Below, in pieces: positions 21,216 to 32,965 of a stretch of 64,000 nucleotides of DNA. The translations under genes were made by a program, and so were the position numbers. How positions within the stretch are numbered: position 1 is the first letter of the stretch; every line of letters begins with the position of its first letter. The stretch spans positions 62,001-126,000 of the forward strand of contig BCHX01000006.1 in the NCBI GenBank assembly GCA_001599755.1. The letters are read 5' to 3'. The stretch comes from Gliomastix tumulicola. Taxonomy: Eukaryota > Ascomycota > Sordariomycetes > Hypocreales > Bionectriaceae. The notes under the pieces were generated by a model. It did no database searches. It was given only the letters and a program-made list of their open reading frames with translations, and was not told the DNA's origin.

Positions 21216-24200
21216 TCAGAACAAAAGAACAGCAAGTGCGCCCAGACCGACAACGCACAAGCTAGGCACGCCAACCACGAACGCACCACTTCCAGGAACC
21301 ACGGCGGTTGTGGACGGCTTTTGGGGAGTGTCGGTGGAGCTTTCATCGGTCACCGGCTTCGAAATCACGGAGGTGATGATAGCAGGATAACGCGTTTCGG
21401 TCGCGGGAGGAACCACAGTTGCCACATCCGTCTCATAGCTCACATCCGTCTCGTAGCTCACGTCTGTCTCGCGACTCACGTCTGTCTCGTGATTCACACC
21501 CGTCAGTGAGCTACTCTCTTCTGGCTCATACCAGTAAGGCGGCAGCGTCAACGTCGTGGATTCAGGAGCCCCAGTGATCGTGACAGGCTCGGAATGTGTG
21601 GTAGGCGGATACACAGTGATCACATGCGGCGCGGTAGCTGTCGCGATAGCTGTCCTTGTACCCGTTGCGAGGCACTCTTCCCGGGTGCAGATGTACGTGT
21701 TGGGCAGAGTGTATGTTGCCGTAATGCCAGGGCAGAACGTTGTGTAACTAGTGATGACTTCCGTCGTCACATGGTTCAAGGGGCAGTCGGGCTTCGTGGC
21801 AGGGCATGAGGTGATGGTATAAGTCGAAGTAGTTATGATCGTCCGAGTGTGAGTTGGTCGCGGGGTGATTGTGCTGTGTGCCGCAGAGGTAGTCGTGGTT
21901 GCCGAGGTCAAGGTAGGCTCGGTGGTATGCAGCTCTGTGGAGCTCAGAGTGCCTATCGTAGGCTCAGTTGTATGCCACTCCGTGGAACTCAAAGTGCTTG
22001 TCGTAGGCTCAGATTCTTGGGCGGTGGACGTCGTCGTGACAGCTGTAGTCGTGTCAAGCTCGGAGGTCGTAGTGGTTTCTTCTGTGCATACATCATCCTC
22101 GGCAGTGGTGGTAGTGCTACTGCCCTCAGTGGTAGTAGTGCCACTGCCATCAGCGGTGGACGTCGTTGATCCAGTCGTGGTCAGACTCGAGCTTGTGGAG
22201 TCAGTTACTGTTGATGAAGAAGTAGACTCGGTGACTATAGATGAAGAAGTGGAAGAGCTGTTGGTGTCACTGCTGGTTGGAGTCGGAGTCGAGGCTGTAT
22301 CGGAGGTACTGCTGGCTGACGAGCTTGAGGACACCGGCGTTGTGCTCAACGAGGACGTAGTGCTCGAGGTTGTGGTAGAGGACGAATCGCCGGGCGTGCT
22401 GACGGTGGTGGTGGTGCTCTGTGTCGCGTCAGAGGTGCTGCTGATCGTTTCGCTGCTGCTCGACGATGAACTGCTCGACGTAGATCCAGAAGTAGTGTCG
22501 CTCGTCGTGCTGCTCAGCGAAGTGCTTGTAGAACTGATCGGAGTGCTACTCGGGGTGCTAGTCGGAGTGCTGATTGGTGTGCTGCCAGGCGTCGTGCTCG
22601 GGGTGCTACTGGGGGTCGTACTGGGGGTGCTGATCGGTGTGCTGCTGGGTGTTGTGCTGGGCGTACTGGTAGGGGAGCTGCTTGGGGAGCTGCTTGGGGA
22701 GCTGCTGGGCGTGCTGATTGGCGTGCTGGTGGGAGTGCTTGTCGGCGTGCTCGTCGGAGTGTTGCTCGGCGTACTGCTTGGGGTGCTGGAAGGAGTGCTC
22801 GTTGGCGTGCCGCTAGGTGTGCTGCTAGGAATACTGCTAGGAGTACTGCTAGGAGTACTGCTAGGTGTACTGCTGGGCGTGCTACTGGGAGTACTGCTGG
22901 GCGTGCTGCTTGGGGTGCTGCTCGGGGTACTTGTCGGAGTGCTGATAGGAGTACTTATCGGCGTACTGGTAGGAGTACTTATCGGAGTGCTGGTTGGAGT
23001 ACTTATCGGAGTGCTCGTTGGAGTGCTCGTCGGAGTGCTAATTGGTGTGCTCGTCGGGGTGGTGATTGGTGTGCTAATAGGCGTGCTGCTCGTCGTGGAT
23101 GTCGAGGACGTCGTTGTGGACGTAGAGCTCGTCGTGGTAGTGGTAGTTACGGGGCAGTCACCATCACCAACAACAGAGGGAACAGCGCCCGGACCGCTGC
23201 CAATGGCGACAAGATTCGATCCGCAATCCTCGGTGCTATCCACGTTGTTGGCGATATGGATCGCGCGGTTGTCCCAGTCATAGACAACGTAGGCAGCTCG
23301 GAGGAAGGTATCGCCGAGAACAGGGAGGGCTGTTGTTGTCCGGTCAGATCATGAAGCAAAGCCAAACTGTGAATGGGGGAGAGCAGGGGAGGAGCGTCTT
23401 ACAGTCGGATTGGAAAGCCCCGAGGTAGCAGGCATCTTCCTCTGGCTGCTGCCAGACAAAGTCCGCATATGGGACATTGATCACTGTGGTACCAAACGTA
23501 AAGTCGAGAGTACCCTCAACGCCAACGAGTGCACAGTCGACAGAGTATTGGTTCGATCCGGCGATGGGAAGAGCACTCGGGAATGCCGAGAGGAGAGCGT
23601 CGAAGATTGGTCCCGGGAACCCGCTCAGGGTGTAACCGCTGTCGAGGAGGAAAGTCTGGGAACCTTGAAAAACGAGGACGTCGTCCTCACCCTGCTGTTT
23701 GACTGTAATGCCGTCGACATTGATCCACCAGCTTTTGAATACCGTTAGAATGTGAGGACGAAAAAGGCAGTAGAGTAGGCAGCTTACCGGGTGTAGCCGT
23801 CGGGCGACTGCGAAGCTGGCACAACCGGCAGCTTTTCGAGGCTTCCGATATATCTTTTCGTGTCGATGCCACCAAAGATCACAGCACCTGCATCCTGATG
23901 AGTTCCGTGTCCCAAGTCAAGCGCCCTGAGAATGGAAAAGCAATAGCCGTACCTTGGTCGCTTCCAATACCCCGCAGATCAAGACTGAAAGCCCTGCTGT
24001 TGATGAAGCCTTGATAGTACATGGTATCGAGAACGAATGGATAGGAGCTATCCCAGCCGAATAAGCCTGGCCCAAGGCCCAAGATGCCGAACGGCAAGAG
24101 CTCGCTGTCATAAGCTACACCGAAGATCTGCGTTTCCATGCGAGCACCTATAGTCGTGTCAGTCGACAGTTTCGCAATTACAAAGTTCAACGACTATTAG

Positions 24201-24660
24201 AAAGGCTCTCCTTACCGGCGATAGTCATGTAGTCGTAATAGTACCGAAAATTGACATAGCCGATCCCGTACTGCACTGCTCCATCGGTGTACAGATCCGT
24301 GAGCGTGGAGCTCGCAGTAAGGCGGCCCGCTTCAGCGCACAACTGCGGGTTGAAAGACTTCGAACACACGGGGTTCACCCATGTCTCGCTAGACCCCGTA
24401 TCAAGCTGCACGCTGACTGTCTGGCCCGGCGTCCCGACGGTGATGTCGATGGTGTAAAGGGTACCCGTAAGCTTGGACGCGGTGCCAGTGTCCAGTTGGC
24501 GTTTCGTGATATCTTTGGAAAGGGGGGCTCCAAGGGATGCCTTCAAGGGAAAGGCGAGGATGCCATCTTGCTGATGAGTGTATCCAGCCACGGGGTCGAG
24601 GAGAGCAGCGGCCAGGGAGGCCAAGACCAAACTGGTACGCATCTCGGAAATCAAATGCAA
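21216..24660 (-). CDS. GPI-anchored yapsin-like aspartic protease with long Ser/Thr/Pro repeat stalk
   Basis: Five exons on the minus strand: 24660-24216, 24147-23953, 23887-23788, 23731-23403, 23329-21216; 1060 aa. An N-terminal signal (MRTSLVLASLAAALL; either Met1 or Met7 may start) precedes a propeptide ending at the Lys-Arg site in DITKRQLD. The pepsin fold has active-site motifs QLDTGSSETW (Asp87) and FLLDSGYTLSG. It is followed by a stalk of about 600 residues rich in Ser/Thr, including some 45 copies of a four-residue xSTP unit (nt 22539-23087). The C-terminus has a hydrophobic tail (VVGVPSLCVVGLGALAVLLF-like) typical of GPI attachment. The enzyme is likely displayed on the plasma membrane or wall, cleaving near basic or hydrophobic residues. 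A whole-length open frame on the plus strand is a repeat artefact. Confidence 0.9.
22539..23087 (-). repeat. 12-bp minisatellite encoding (x)STP units
   Basis: Coding tandem repeat with a 12-nt period, about 45 imperfect units, specifying mostly TSTP, ISTP and SSTP. It is in frame within the stalk of the aspartic protease. Because the period is a multiple of three, all changes in copy number keep frame. The reverse strand reads as a (V/L/I)GVL repeat without stops. Confidence 0.9.
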
Positions 24661-26278
24661 AAGAATGTAGGTCAGTAACGAATGGCGGTCGACAAACGCG
24701 ACGAGTGCAACAACCTGCCCAACAGGCGGTGTCGTTTCTTATTAAGCGAGTGTAAGAGGTCGGCGAAGGTGCAAGCGTTCAAGTGAAAGAGGTCGCTGGA
24801 CGGGGGAGCATCTCGTCATATAAAGACGCGCCTCGCCGGAGCTGAAGTCTGGGTCCAATTCGATAGATCGTTCTCGCCATGACATAGCTCGTCCACAGCC
24901 CCAATCTAGGCCAACTCTATCGAATATTCTGGGCTGAACGACCATGGGTGAAATGTGGCGACAGGGATTGTGATCACTGATCACGACGGGCGATCGGAGT
25001 GCCGCGCTTGGCACTGCCCGTAGAACAGCCCAGATCAAGAGGCCGCCAGCAAGCAAAGCCAGTCCATCGCATCGAGAAGCAGCTTGAGACGCAGGATTCA
25101 CTACGTCTCCCACTTGTTGAGCCACCAGGGAGGTCACGGCTATCACACTCAACATCTGTAGATTTTTTTTTTTAACGCGTCGGTGGCAACAGAGCCGCGC
25201 GACATTATCATCACTCATCAAATCCTCTCAGCTTAAGCGCTATCGATCGTTGAGATTGGTGGCTTGCTCTTAGGTCCAATACCGACAGGGATCTACGGAG
25301 CAGGCGTCACTAGCGTGACTGGTTTTCGCCTTTCATTGGGCAGATCGCGTGCTAGAACAGCCACCAAGCTGTAGTCAGGGGTTTTTTCGTCTCCTGTGGG
25401 CGGAGAATATTGCCGTCACCCGTCTGGTTGTGTGTGCTTTTTGGCTGGCCGAATCTATGGGTGGTCTGGGTTGCATGCATCCGACTCTGCTCCAGTCAAA
25501 AGGAGTGCAAGCAGTAGTGAACGACTTCGAGATGGACACTCGTGCGTGGTTAAATTCATGCTTAGTCACGTACAGATTATTATATGGTGTTGCAACCTCT
25601 AGATTCGGCCTGGCCACACGGTCATCGTCTTTACCTCTGCATACCGCACCAAAGTTCTATTATTATGCAACGACTCCGATCCCACCTACACGCTAAGCCC
25701 TACAGCAGGTTGGACAGCCATTGAGAGGTCCGCTGCCATTGTCTCGGTCAACTTGCCATCTGTCCTTCCTTTACTACCATCCCCGTTCCGCCGGCTGTGC
25801 ATCAAAATGCCGACAGGTGAGCTAGGCACCGGTGCAAATCCCAGCGAGGAGACTCAATCCCAGAACCAATCTACCCAAATCGCCCGATGGAATTACACCA
25901 GAACAAGAAGGGAAGATCCCAACTCTTCTCACAAGCTTCACTAATACACAACAGGGGATAGACAGAGTATACTGAGCTTGTCCGACTGTGTATGGCCTTC
26001 TAATTCATTCTATGGTGACTTCTAGTACAGTTGGACTCTACCCTACTAACCCATCCCATGGTCAAATGCAGTGTCTCCAGATTTTTACCCTGGATGACAG
26101 GAGGTAGATTTGGGTTAATGGAAAAAGGAATAGATTTAGATTCCCCGGAACTGCTTCCACTCATCTCAAACAAGGAAGGTATGTAATCCATCACACTGAA
26201 CGCGTCTTAATGCCTTTACACATACTCTGACGGCAAACCATCAGCACTTGCTTCAGCAGTCGACCTACCGCGCTTGAT
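24661..26278. other. Gene-poor intergenic stretch
   Basis: About 1.6 kb upstream of the aspartic protease. Its promoter should be at the low end; a TTAATAAG element occurs near 24737-24745 on the minus strand. Scattered short frames have no motif. From about 25807 a short frame begins MPTGELGTGANPSEE and later reads RWNYT, then changes frame to a PEQEG-like reading; this could be the debris of a small DNA-binding (Myb/SANT-like) gene but is too weak to call. Confidence 0.35.
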
Positions 26279-26830
26279 ATGAAGGCTATGATCATGGATT
26301 CTATCCAGCTTTCCGTATTCCTGCAACAATACCGGGTGGCGGTCTGCGAGGAATGTGGGTGGGCGGTAGTGGCTGAGAAGATCCTCACTTACCTGCGAAA
26401 GACAAACCGACCCATGCCGGTGAAGCAGCGGCGGCAGCTTGTAGTGGCCATGGGATCGTTCCCTAGAATTATAGGAGACCAGAGCGACCTAGCTAAATTC
26501 CAGTATCCCTCACCCACCATCAGCCATATCCCATCCCACAGCTCGTGCCACCCTGGACGGATGGACTCGAGTGCCGGAAATGTCCTCACATCGCAAGGCA
26601 ACTCCAGACCAGCCAAGGACACTGCTGAGTCTATTACGACTAGACGAATGAGCATGAGGCCAGCCGTCCAAGTCTTCAACATAAGAGACAGACAGCAAAT
26701 ACGCCAAAAGAATCCCTGGCACTGCCTCAGCGACAGAGCGCGGCGTGCTGAAAATTCTTTCGGCCATAAAACCCAAGTGGCTGGTTTGGGATGGGGCGAT
26801 ACCTTAATATACCCAAAAGAAAACTGCTCA
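26279..26830 (+). pseudogene. Relic of an OrsD-like (DUF3505-type) C2H2 protein
   Basis: The first part (26279 to about 26515) reads FLQQYRVAVCEECGWAVV, then PVKQRRQLVVAMGSFPRIIG and DQSDLAKFQYPSPT. That is the N-terminal pattern of fungal OrsD/DUF3505 proteins: a C-x2-C knuckle, a QRRQ helix and an IPGI/L-DQ-L-FQFPPP block. The reading then continues in a different frame from about 26521 as PPWTDGLECRKCPHIARQLQ, TNEHEASRPS and NPSGWFGMGRYL, the second knuckle and the WF motif of the same family. That second part is interrupted by four stops (near 26632, 26644, 26752 and 26764) and there is one frameshift. It is a decayed copy with no coding potential. Confidence 0.72.
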
Positions 26831-27466
26831 CAGGTCTAGTATCGTGAGATCTTGTTTAGAACTAGGACTTTGAGGAATTGCCCGTGAGACAACATATGGT
26901 GATGTGATGTCCATGTGCTATAGGGTAGGCAAGATATTACGGCCAAAGCCCCTTGTCAATCCCCGGATTCCAACCAATGGCCGCTCGGTTCCTTCGAAGA
27001 AGCGAGCGAGTTGATGATTAAGGTCGCCTGTCGAAGCGGCGCAGGATTGATCGTCACAGGCTGCGTCTCCGTCGTCGGAGGCTGTGCGAATCCTGCCTTC
27101 GCATCTTGACCACTGCTGCTCGTCCACCCCATCCTCGCCAAGGCCTGTCTTGACCTTTCTCGCTCGTAATGCATCCCTGGGCCGGAGGGGCTAGTATGGA
27201 AACAGCAGGTCTGGAGAGCTGCCGTCAGAGTTGCAGGGTTTGACAGCTGAAAACGGTGAGGGCGACCCATCCGAGAAGCTTCTTTCCAGGTTTTGGCATG
27301 AAGGCACGCGCCGAGGTTCGTGAGTCGGCCTCCTCGTATCCCTCCGAGGTGACTGGGGAAGTGACCGGGGAGGTGAATAAATAAGACGCAGGGACACACG
27401 CGTCCAGACGTGGCCCTCTTGTCGAAGCCCGGTCACCTCCCACTCCTAAAGACTGCCGCCATCACA
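26831..27466. other. Intergenic, promoter of subtilisin gene
   Basis: About 640 bp. An AATAAATAAGAC element at about 27375-27386 is a plausible TATA-like box some 85-90 bp before the ATG at 27467. Minus-strand open frames of up to 147 codons here show no motif and are not called. Confidence 0.4.
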
Positions 27467-28724
27467 ATGCTCCCGAACATCCTCTCTCTCGGGCTTCTCG
27501 CTGCTGGTGCGGGCGTGGCGTCCGCCCTCCCAACGGCTGTCCATAACATCTTGCCAGGCAAATACATCGTCAGATTGAAGCCAGACGTTGAGTCGCACCT
27601 TCAGGCTCACACAGAATGGGTCTCCGAGATCCATTCGCACAATCTGGCTCGTCGGGGTGGCGACTCTGTTGGCATTGAGAAGACATACCGTTTCGCCAGC
27701 TTCGAGGGCTATGCTGGATCTTTTGATGAGGAGACGCTGGAGGCGATCAAGGCCAACCCAGATGTGAGTGGACGGTAGCTCCTGCAAAGGGCGCTGATGA
27801 CGGACATGTACACAGATGTACTGACTTTGCCAGGTCTACTCTGTTGAACCTGATTTCTTCGTCCCAGCCCTCGCCACGGTCGAGCAGGAGAAACCTCCTT
27901 GGGGGTTGTCAGCGATCTCGAACGCCGATCCCCCGTCTTCGAACTCGAGCTACTTCTATGACTCCAGCGCCGCCGAGGGCACTTTCGTCTACATTGTTGA
28001 TTCGGGCATCTTGCTGGATCATGTCGACTTCGAGGGTCGGGCCGAGGCGGGCTTTGCTTCTGGCGAGGAGACGGCCCGTATGCACGGTACACTCGTTGGT
28101 AGCATTGCTGGCGGTGCCAAATTTGGCGTGGCCAAGAAGGCAACCGTCATTGACGTGCAAGTCATGACCGATGGCGGTGGCAGCGCTGCCAACATCATCG
28201 AGGGCGTGGGCTGGGCTGTCAACGATGTTGTGTCCAAGGGACGTGTGGGCAAGTCAGTCTTCAACCTGTCTCTCGGCGCTCCTGGCAACCCCGGAGCGTT
28301 GAACGATGCCTGCCAGGCTGCCATCGACGCTGGCATCACGTTGGTTATTGCTGCTGGCAACGCGAACGTGGATTCCGCTGGGTACACGCCGGCCAACACG
28401 CCCAGCGCCATCACTGTGGCTGCCAGTAACAGCGGATACTCTCGCTGGGCATACTCTAACTGGGGCTCTACGGCGGATATCTTCGCACCCGGAGAGCAAG
28501 TGACGGGAGCCTGGCCTACTAGCACGACTGGTGAACATACTGACAGCGGGACCTCTCTCGCTGCTCCCCATGTGGCTGGCGTGGTAGCCTATCTGTTCGC
28601 TCTCGAAGGCTCCCGAACGCCTGCTGAGGTATTGGAGAGGCTCCAGGGGTTGGCGCTCAAGGATCTGATCGGAGATACCAAGGAAGTCCCTAACATCCTT
28701 CTGTACAATGGCATCGACGCCTGA
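27467..28724 (+). CDS. Secreted subtilisin-like serine protease (S8, proteinase K type)
   Basis: Two exons, 27467-27763 and 27834-28724; 395 aa. The ATG at 27467 (MLPNILSLGLLAAGAG) gives a signal peptide; an upstream in-frame ATG at 27410 would bury it. An I9 propeptide (GKYIVRLKPDVES to EPDFF, about residues 28-108) precedes the mature enzyme. Catalytic residues: Asp155 in FVYIVDSGI, His183 in ARMHGTLVG, oxyanion Asn275 in VIAAGNAN, Ser340 in SGTSLAAPHVAG. Two positions are unusual: DSG instead of the usual DTG, and HGTLVG instead of HGTHVA. The catalytic triad is complete, so activity is expected. Family role: extracellular protein degradation, in alkaline conditions in many fungi. Confidence 0.93.
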
Positions 28725-29610
28725 GGCACATATGAGTGGGAGATTGGCTAGTGCATATTGGATGCGCTGATATAGGGATCGATAAATATGAATGAATACT
28801 GGATCAACTTTATATCTCCGACAAAGGAGCCTAGTTCAACATCTATGTAACTGATCATAATGTGTAGCAAACACGCGTCCGGCTATTACTGATCGGATGA
28901 TGATCTGCAACATGCATCTGCATCTGCATCTGCATACTGGCCCGGATCGGCGGTCTGGCAAACGCACTACAAGGGCAGGTATCATCCTTTCCTTGAGGCA
29001 AATTTGGATTAATCAAATTTCAGGCTCAATAATATACCTATTTGCATTTTCTTGTTTCCAGTACGCCTGCAGAAGCGGTGTGTCAGTCACGGTATGTTGT
29101 CCTTTTACTCAATTCTAACCTGTCGAGATGGATAATGCACATTGAGGGACTTTCCAGTACGGCCACTGTGAAGGTACTTCCAAGATCTCTAGTGTACTGG
29201 AACACATGATACTTGATATGAAGAGAGGTAAATGTGACACTGATCGGGACGGAGGGACAGTCTCCGATAAGCCAGCTCAAGCTGCCCTCCTAATCCAACT
29301 TCACAGGCTTTGGTGGGCATTAGCGGGTCTCTGGAGTAGCACTTAGGGGGCTAACCAGGAGATAGCCAATAGAAATCCCGGTGAATCAGGACGGAATGCC
29401 TCGAGAGGCTGCGCCAGTTTGAGCAAATTCCCGGGACTAAGGAGCCGGACCATGCGGCTGTTTCGTGGTCTGGGCGATCTTGAAGACGATATCTACAGCG
29501 GTGATCGTCGCACGTCAGCTGGGAAAATCTCTCTCCAGCATGATACATCTTCCCATCATCTCACGATATCGACTTAGCCGGCCGACTGAACTCGATACCT
29601 TGATTCAAAG
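28725..29610. other. Intergenic, no gene
   Basis: About 886 bp between subtilisin and ferric reductase. It contains a short GCATCT tandem repeat (about 28914-28935). No coding feature recognised. Confidence 0.4.
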
Positions 29611-31501
29611 ATGTCGATGCAAACAGCCCAGGGCGAGGTTGCCGAGTGGTTTACGCAGCTTCCACTCTCCGATTCACGCTGCAACAACGACTCGTGTATC
29701 GCCTTTGAGGAGGCACATGCGGCTTCACAAGCAGCCGTGTCTTACAGCGCGCAATTCTTCTACGGCCACTACACGCTCTGGATCTTCGCCGTAGTCCTGG
29801 CCCTCACATCTGTTCACTTCTATTTGCAGACGTTCCTCGGGCAGAAGCGGTCAGAGAAGGACGATGACGGTCCTCGTGCTTGGGATAAGATCACTGCCGG
29901 TGTGAGATGGATCTCATACAGGAGATTGAGAGGAAGGATCGCAGAATCGTTTGCAGTGCCATCATTAGGGGTGGGCATTGTCATACTCATGAGTTGGATA
30001 GCGTGCAGCATCATGGCATTTGCGCGGCATCCGTACTATAGAGAGCGTCGAGGATATGGCAGCCCGCCACTTGGCGTCAGAACAGGCTTGATGGCCTTTG
30101 CGCTGGTTCCCATTACTTTTGCAACTGCAGGAAAGGTATGTGTCCCTTGGCTTGATTGTCTGCAAGGGCTTGCTAACCGGAATGCCAAAATAGGTCAACC
30201 TCATCACCTTCCTCACGGGTCTAGGCCACGAGAAGCTCAACGCCTACCACCGATGGATGGGATATTTGATGCTCTACGTCTCGGTCATCCACACCATCCC
30301 CTTCATTGTCCAGCCACTTCGTGAAGGAGGAGTAGCGTTCTTGCGCCAGCGGTTTTACCGGCCGGGGGGCTTGGAGTATAATGGAACACCGCCATTGGGA
30401 ATGCTAGTTGGCCTAGCTGTGCTATCTTTGCCCCCTCTTCGCCGCAAAGCGTACGAGCTGTTCGTCCACGTGCATATCCTACTTGCCGTCGTTTATCTCG
30501 GCCTCCTATTCTGGCACGCTGGCGACCTCGGAGACTCATGGGCATACCTATGGGCGACGATGGGGATATTCTTGTTTCAGATCCTCGTTCGCATCTTTGG
30601 CAGAACGAGTACCTTTCAGCTCTGTGGAGATTGGTTTGACCAGGCGCCAGTCACGCTGACTGATGTAGGGGAGAACATGGTGCGGCTGGAGCTCGAGGTT
30701 CAGGGTCTCTGGCGCTGGGAACCAGGGCAGCATGTGTTTCTCCGGTTTGTTACTCTACGACCGCTCGATAACCATCCTTTCACAATTGCATCTCTGCCCA
30801 AAGAAAAGCATGCTTTGGGTGACTCCCAGAGAATGGTGTTCTACATTCGCCCACAGAGGGGATTGACCAAGAGGATCTCCCGCCTCGTTGAGCTAGGGAA
30901 GACGGCGAATGTGACGGTGGACGGTCCTTACGGAACGGTTATTCGGCCCAGAGGAGGATCGAGATATGACACAGCACTGCTGATTGCCGGAGGAGGTGGG
31001 ATCTCTGGCGTTTTGCCTTGGCTAGAGCATTTTTGTAGGGGAATGGCCGACAACACATCTGTCACAAGGTCCGTGACGTTGGTCTGGGTCATGAGGAGCC
31101 GGGCATCTCTGAGCTGGGTAAGTGATGAGCTGGAAGCTATTACGAGGACAGCACCTTTGGGGTCTGTCAAAGTTGAGCTTTGGATAACGGCTGCGGCTGC
31201 TGAGCAAGAGCCTTCAAGATTGGCATCAGAGGGCAAAGAGGCAGACACTGGAGTCCATCAGGTCGGTGGTACATCCAGTGAGTTCGAGAGCGAAGCCCTG
31301 GCTGCCGCACATTACGGGCAACGGCCGCACATCCCGGACATATTGAACACGTCCTTGGGTAAGGGGAGGACGATTGTTCTTGGCTGTGGACCTGAGAGCC
31401 TGAAGATTGACCTCAGTAACGGAGTGGCAGCTGCTCAGAAGGGTGTTTTCCAAGGGAAGGCTAGGGAGGTGCGGCTGCATACCGAGACTTTCGGGTGGTA
31501 G
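29611..31501 (+). CDS. Ferric reductase transmembrane protein (FRE/NOX superfamily)
   Basis: Two exons, 29611-30135 and 30194-31501; 610 aa. It transfers electrons from NADPH through FAD and two hemes across the membrane to Fe(III) chelates. An N-terminal region with Cys/Asn sites is followed by about seven membrane segments. Bis-heme histidines are at 194 and 208 (YHRWMGYL ... VIHTIPF) and at 269 and 283 (FVHVHILL ... FWHAGD), each pair 14 apart as in the family. The FAD-binding motif is HPFTIAS (369-375), followed by the NADPH-binding GGGGISGVLPW and the terminal CGPESLK block. Classic role: high-affinity iron or copper uptake at the plasma membrane. No siderophore or permease gene is adjacent. 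Confidence 0.94.
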
Positions 31502-32965
31502 TTGATGTATGCTGGCATGGGTGAGATAGGCACAATGACCAAAACTTCTCGCCAACATGTCAAGTCGCAGAGTCTCATATGCACTGTCTTAGTCGGAAGA
31601 GCTTTGACCGCTGATCAGCCAGTCAGGATCGACAAAGCAGTGATTCACTGAGCTTTGAGTCGGGTTTTGTGAATGTCTGACGTGGTTTTCGACTCACTCG
31701 TGCTCACAAGCAGATCCTGGCACGAATCAAACCACGCCGTACCATATCACAGCCCAAATTTTGCGTGACTTGAGGATGGTCTAGAGTAGAGTCCTGGGGA
31801 GGTCGGGAATCTGCCGAAAAGCATGGACGTCTCTACTCCGGCTGGAGAGGATCCCAGATGAGGGTCCTGGGGCCTCAAGGCACTAGGGAAATTCCGTTCG
31901 CTGGACGAATATCAGTCAGTACCCAGTAATAATGCCACGCGTTTTGTCACCTATTGTATCCCATATCTCCGCGTGATGAGCTGCTGCCCGTGCTGACCTT
32001 CCGAAATCGGGGGGGTTCACCGTGGAATACATCTTGATCAGCATGGACAATCCGGCAGCCTCCGAACCTCCAACTCCTTGTTTATCGTTCCTGGACCTGC
32101 GCCATATGGCGGAATGGCCCGACGAACCCCAACTTAACCCATCCCCTCACCATCCTCATCCATCGACCACAATCTATTGGATGGTAATCCGGCCAGCACA
32201 TGGGGAGATTCAGGACCTGAGACACTCTTGGACGAGATCTTGCACTCGCCTATTCGGGCAGGTTGTGAGGCCATCCCCGCACCGCGAAGTCGTTCCAGGC
32301 CTAAGTCCATTGCCAACCCGCACTAACAGCATCCTGTTCTCCACGCCGATAAGCCTGCTCACAGCCAGCCAATTCGCCAATGTGCTGCGGACTGCGTCTC
32401 TGAGTGGCTGGCTGGCCCTGAGTGCATCTCTTGGATACCGATCAAAGCTTCTCTGCGTGCTTCTGGAATGCGTCTCAGCCCTTCATCTGCCGTGCCGGAA
32501 TGCGTTTTTATTATGTACTCCCCCTCTTGGCATCCTCAATTTATCGAAAGGCCGAGCATTGAAACATCAGGAATTGGCCAATTGCCTTGCCGTGTTTCGG
32601 CACATCGTCAGCCATATCTGTTGCTTGGCATGAAACTCTTGGCTTTCGATGGTAGGGCGGTGACATGCGTGAGTGCTTTTACGCCTGGCAACTCCAATCA
32701 CATCGAGAGCGTAGCAGTGACATGGGGGCTTTCGATGCCCGCGGCACTTGCAATCCGCAATGCAGGTCGAAAAAGGTAGGTCCCTTGATCAGTGCACACG
32801 GATGGGTAAGGTCTGATGAGGCTGCATATCTGCATCCCGCGCCTGAGACGGACGTCTATAAAGATGATGCCCCTCGTTTGAAAAGGTCTGGCCTGTCCTC
32901 CCCTCGCCCAGTCTCATCAGCACCGCCGAACATTGCCTTCTGCCCCTCATACCTGGCTTATCAAG
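31502..32965. other. Intergenic, no gene recognised
   Basis: About 1.46 kb. The longest frame, 203 codons at 32022-32633 on the plus strand, has no family motif and an irregular composition, so I do not call it. The high end carries the nuclease promoter. Confidence 0.4.
32857..32862 (+). promoter_or_regulatory. TATA box of secreted nuclease gene
   Basis: TATAAA about 109 bp upstream of the ATG at 32966, followed by a C/T-rich leader typical of strongly expressed fungal genes. Confidence 0.55.

Noticed and set aside
21865..23283. 472-codon plus-strand open frame across the protease repeat
   Set aside because: Composition is a pure reverse reading of the STP minisatellite and has no motif; the minus-strand gene explains the sequence.
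24742..25221. 159-codon minus-strand frame upstream of the aspartic protease
   Set aside because: No domain, signal or splice chain; overlaps the probable protease promoter.
26956..27399. 147-codon minus-strand frame upstream of the subtilisin
   Set aside because: No motif, lies in the promoter region of a well-supported gene.
32022..32633. 203-codon plus-strand frame
   Set aside because: No recognisable domain, Pro/Ser/His composition unlike the neighbouring genes, no supporting promoter; kept as non-coding.
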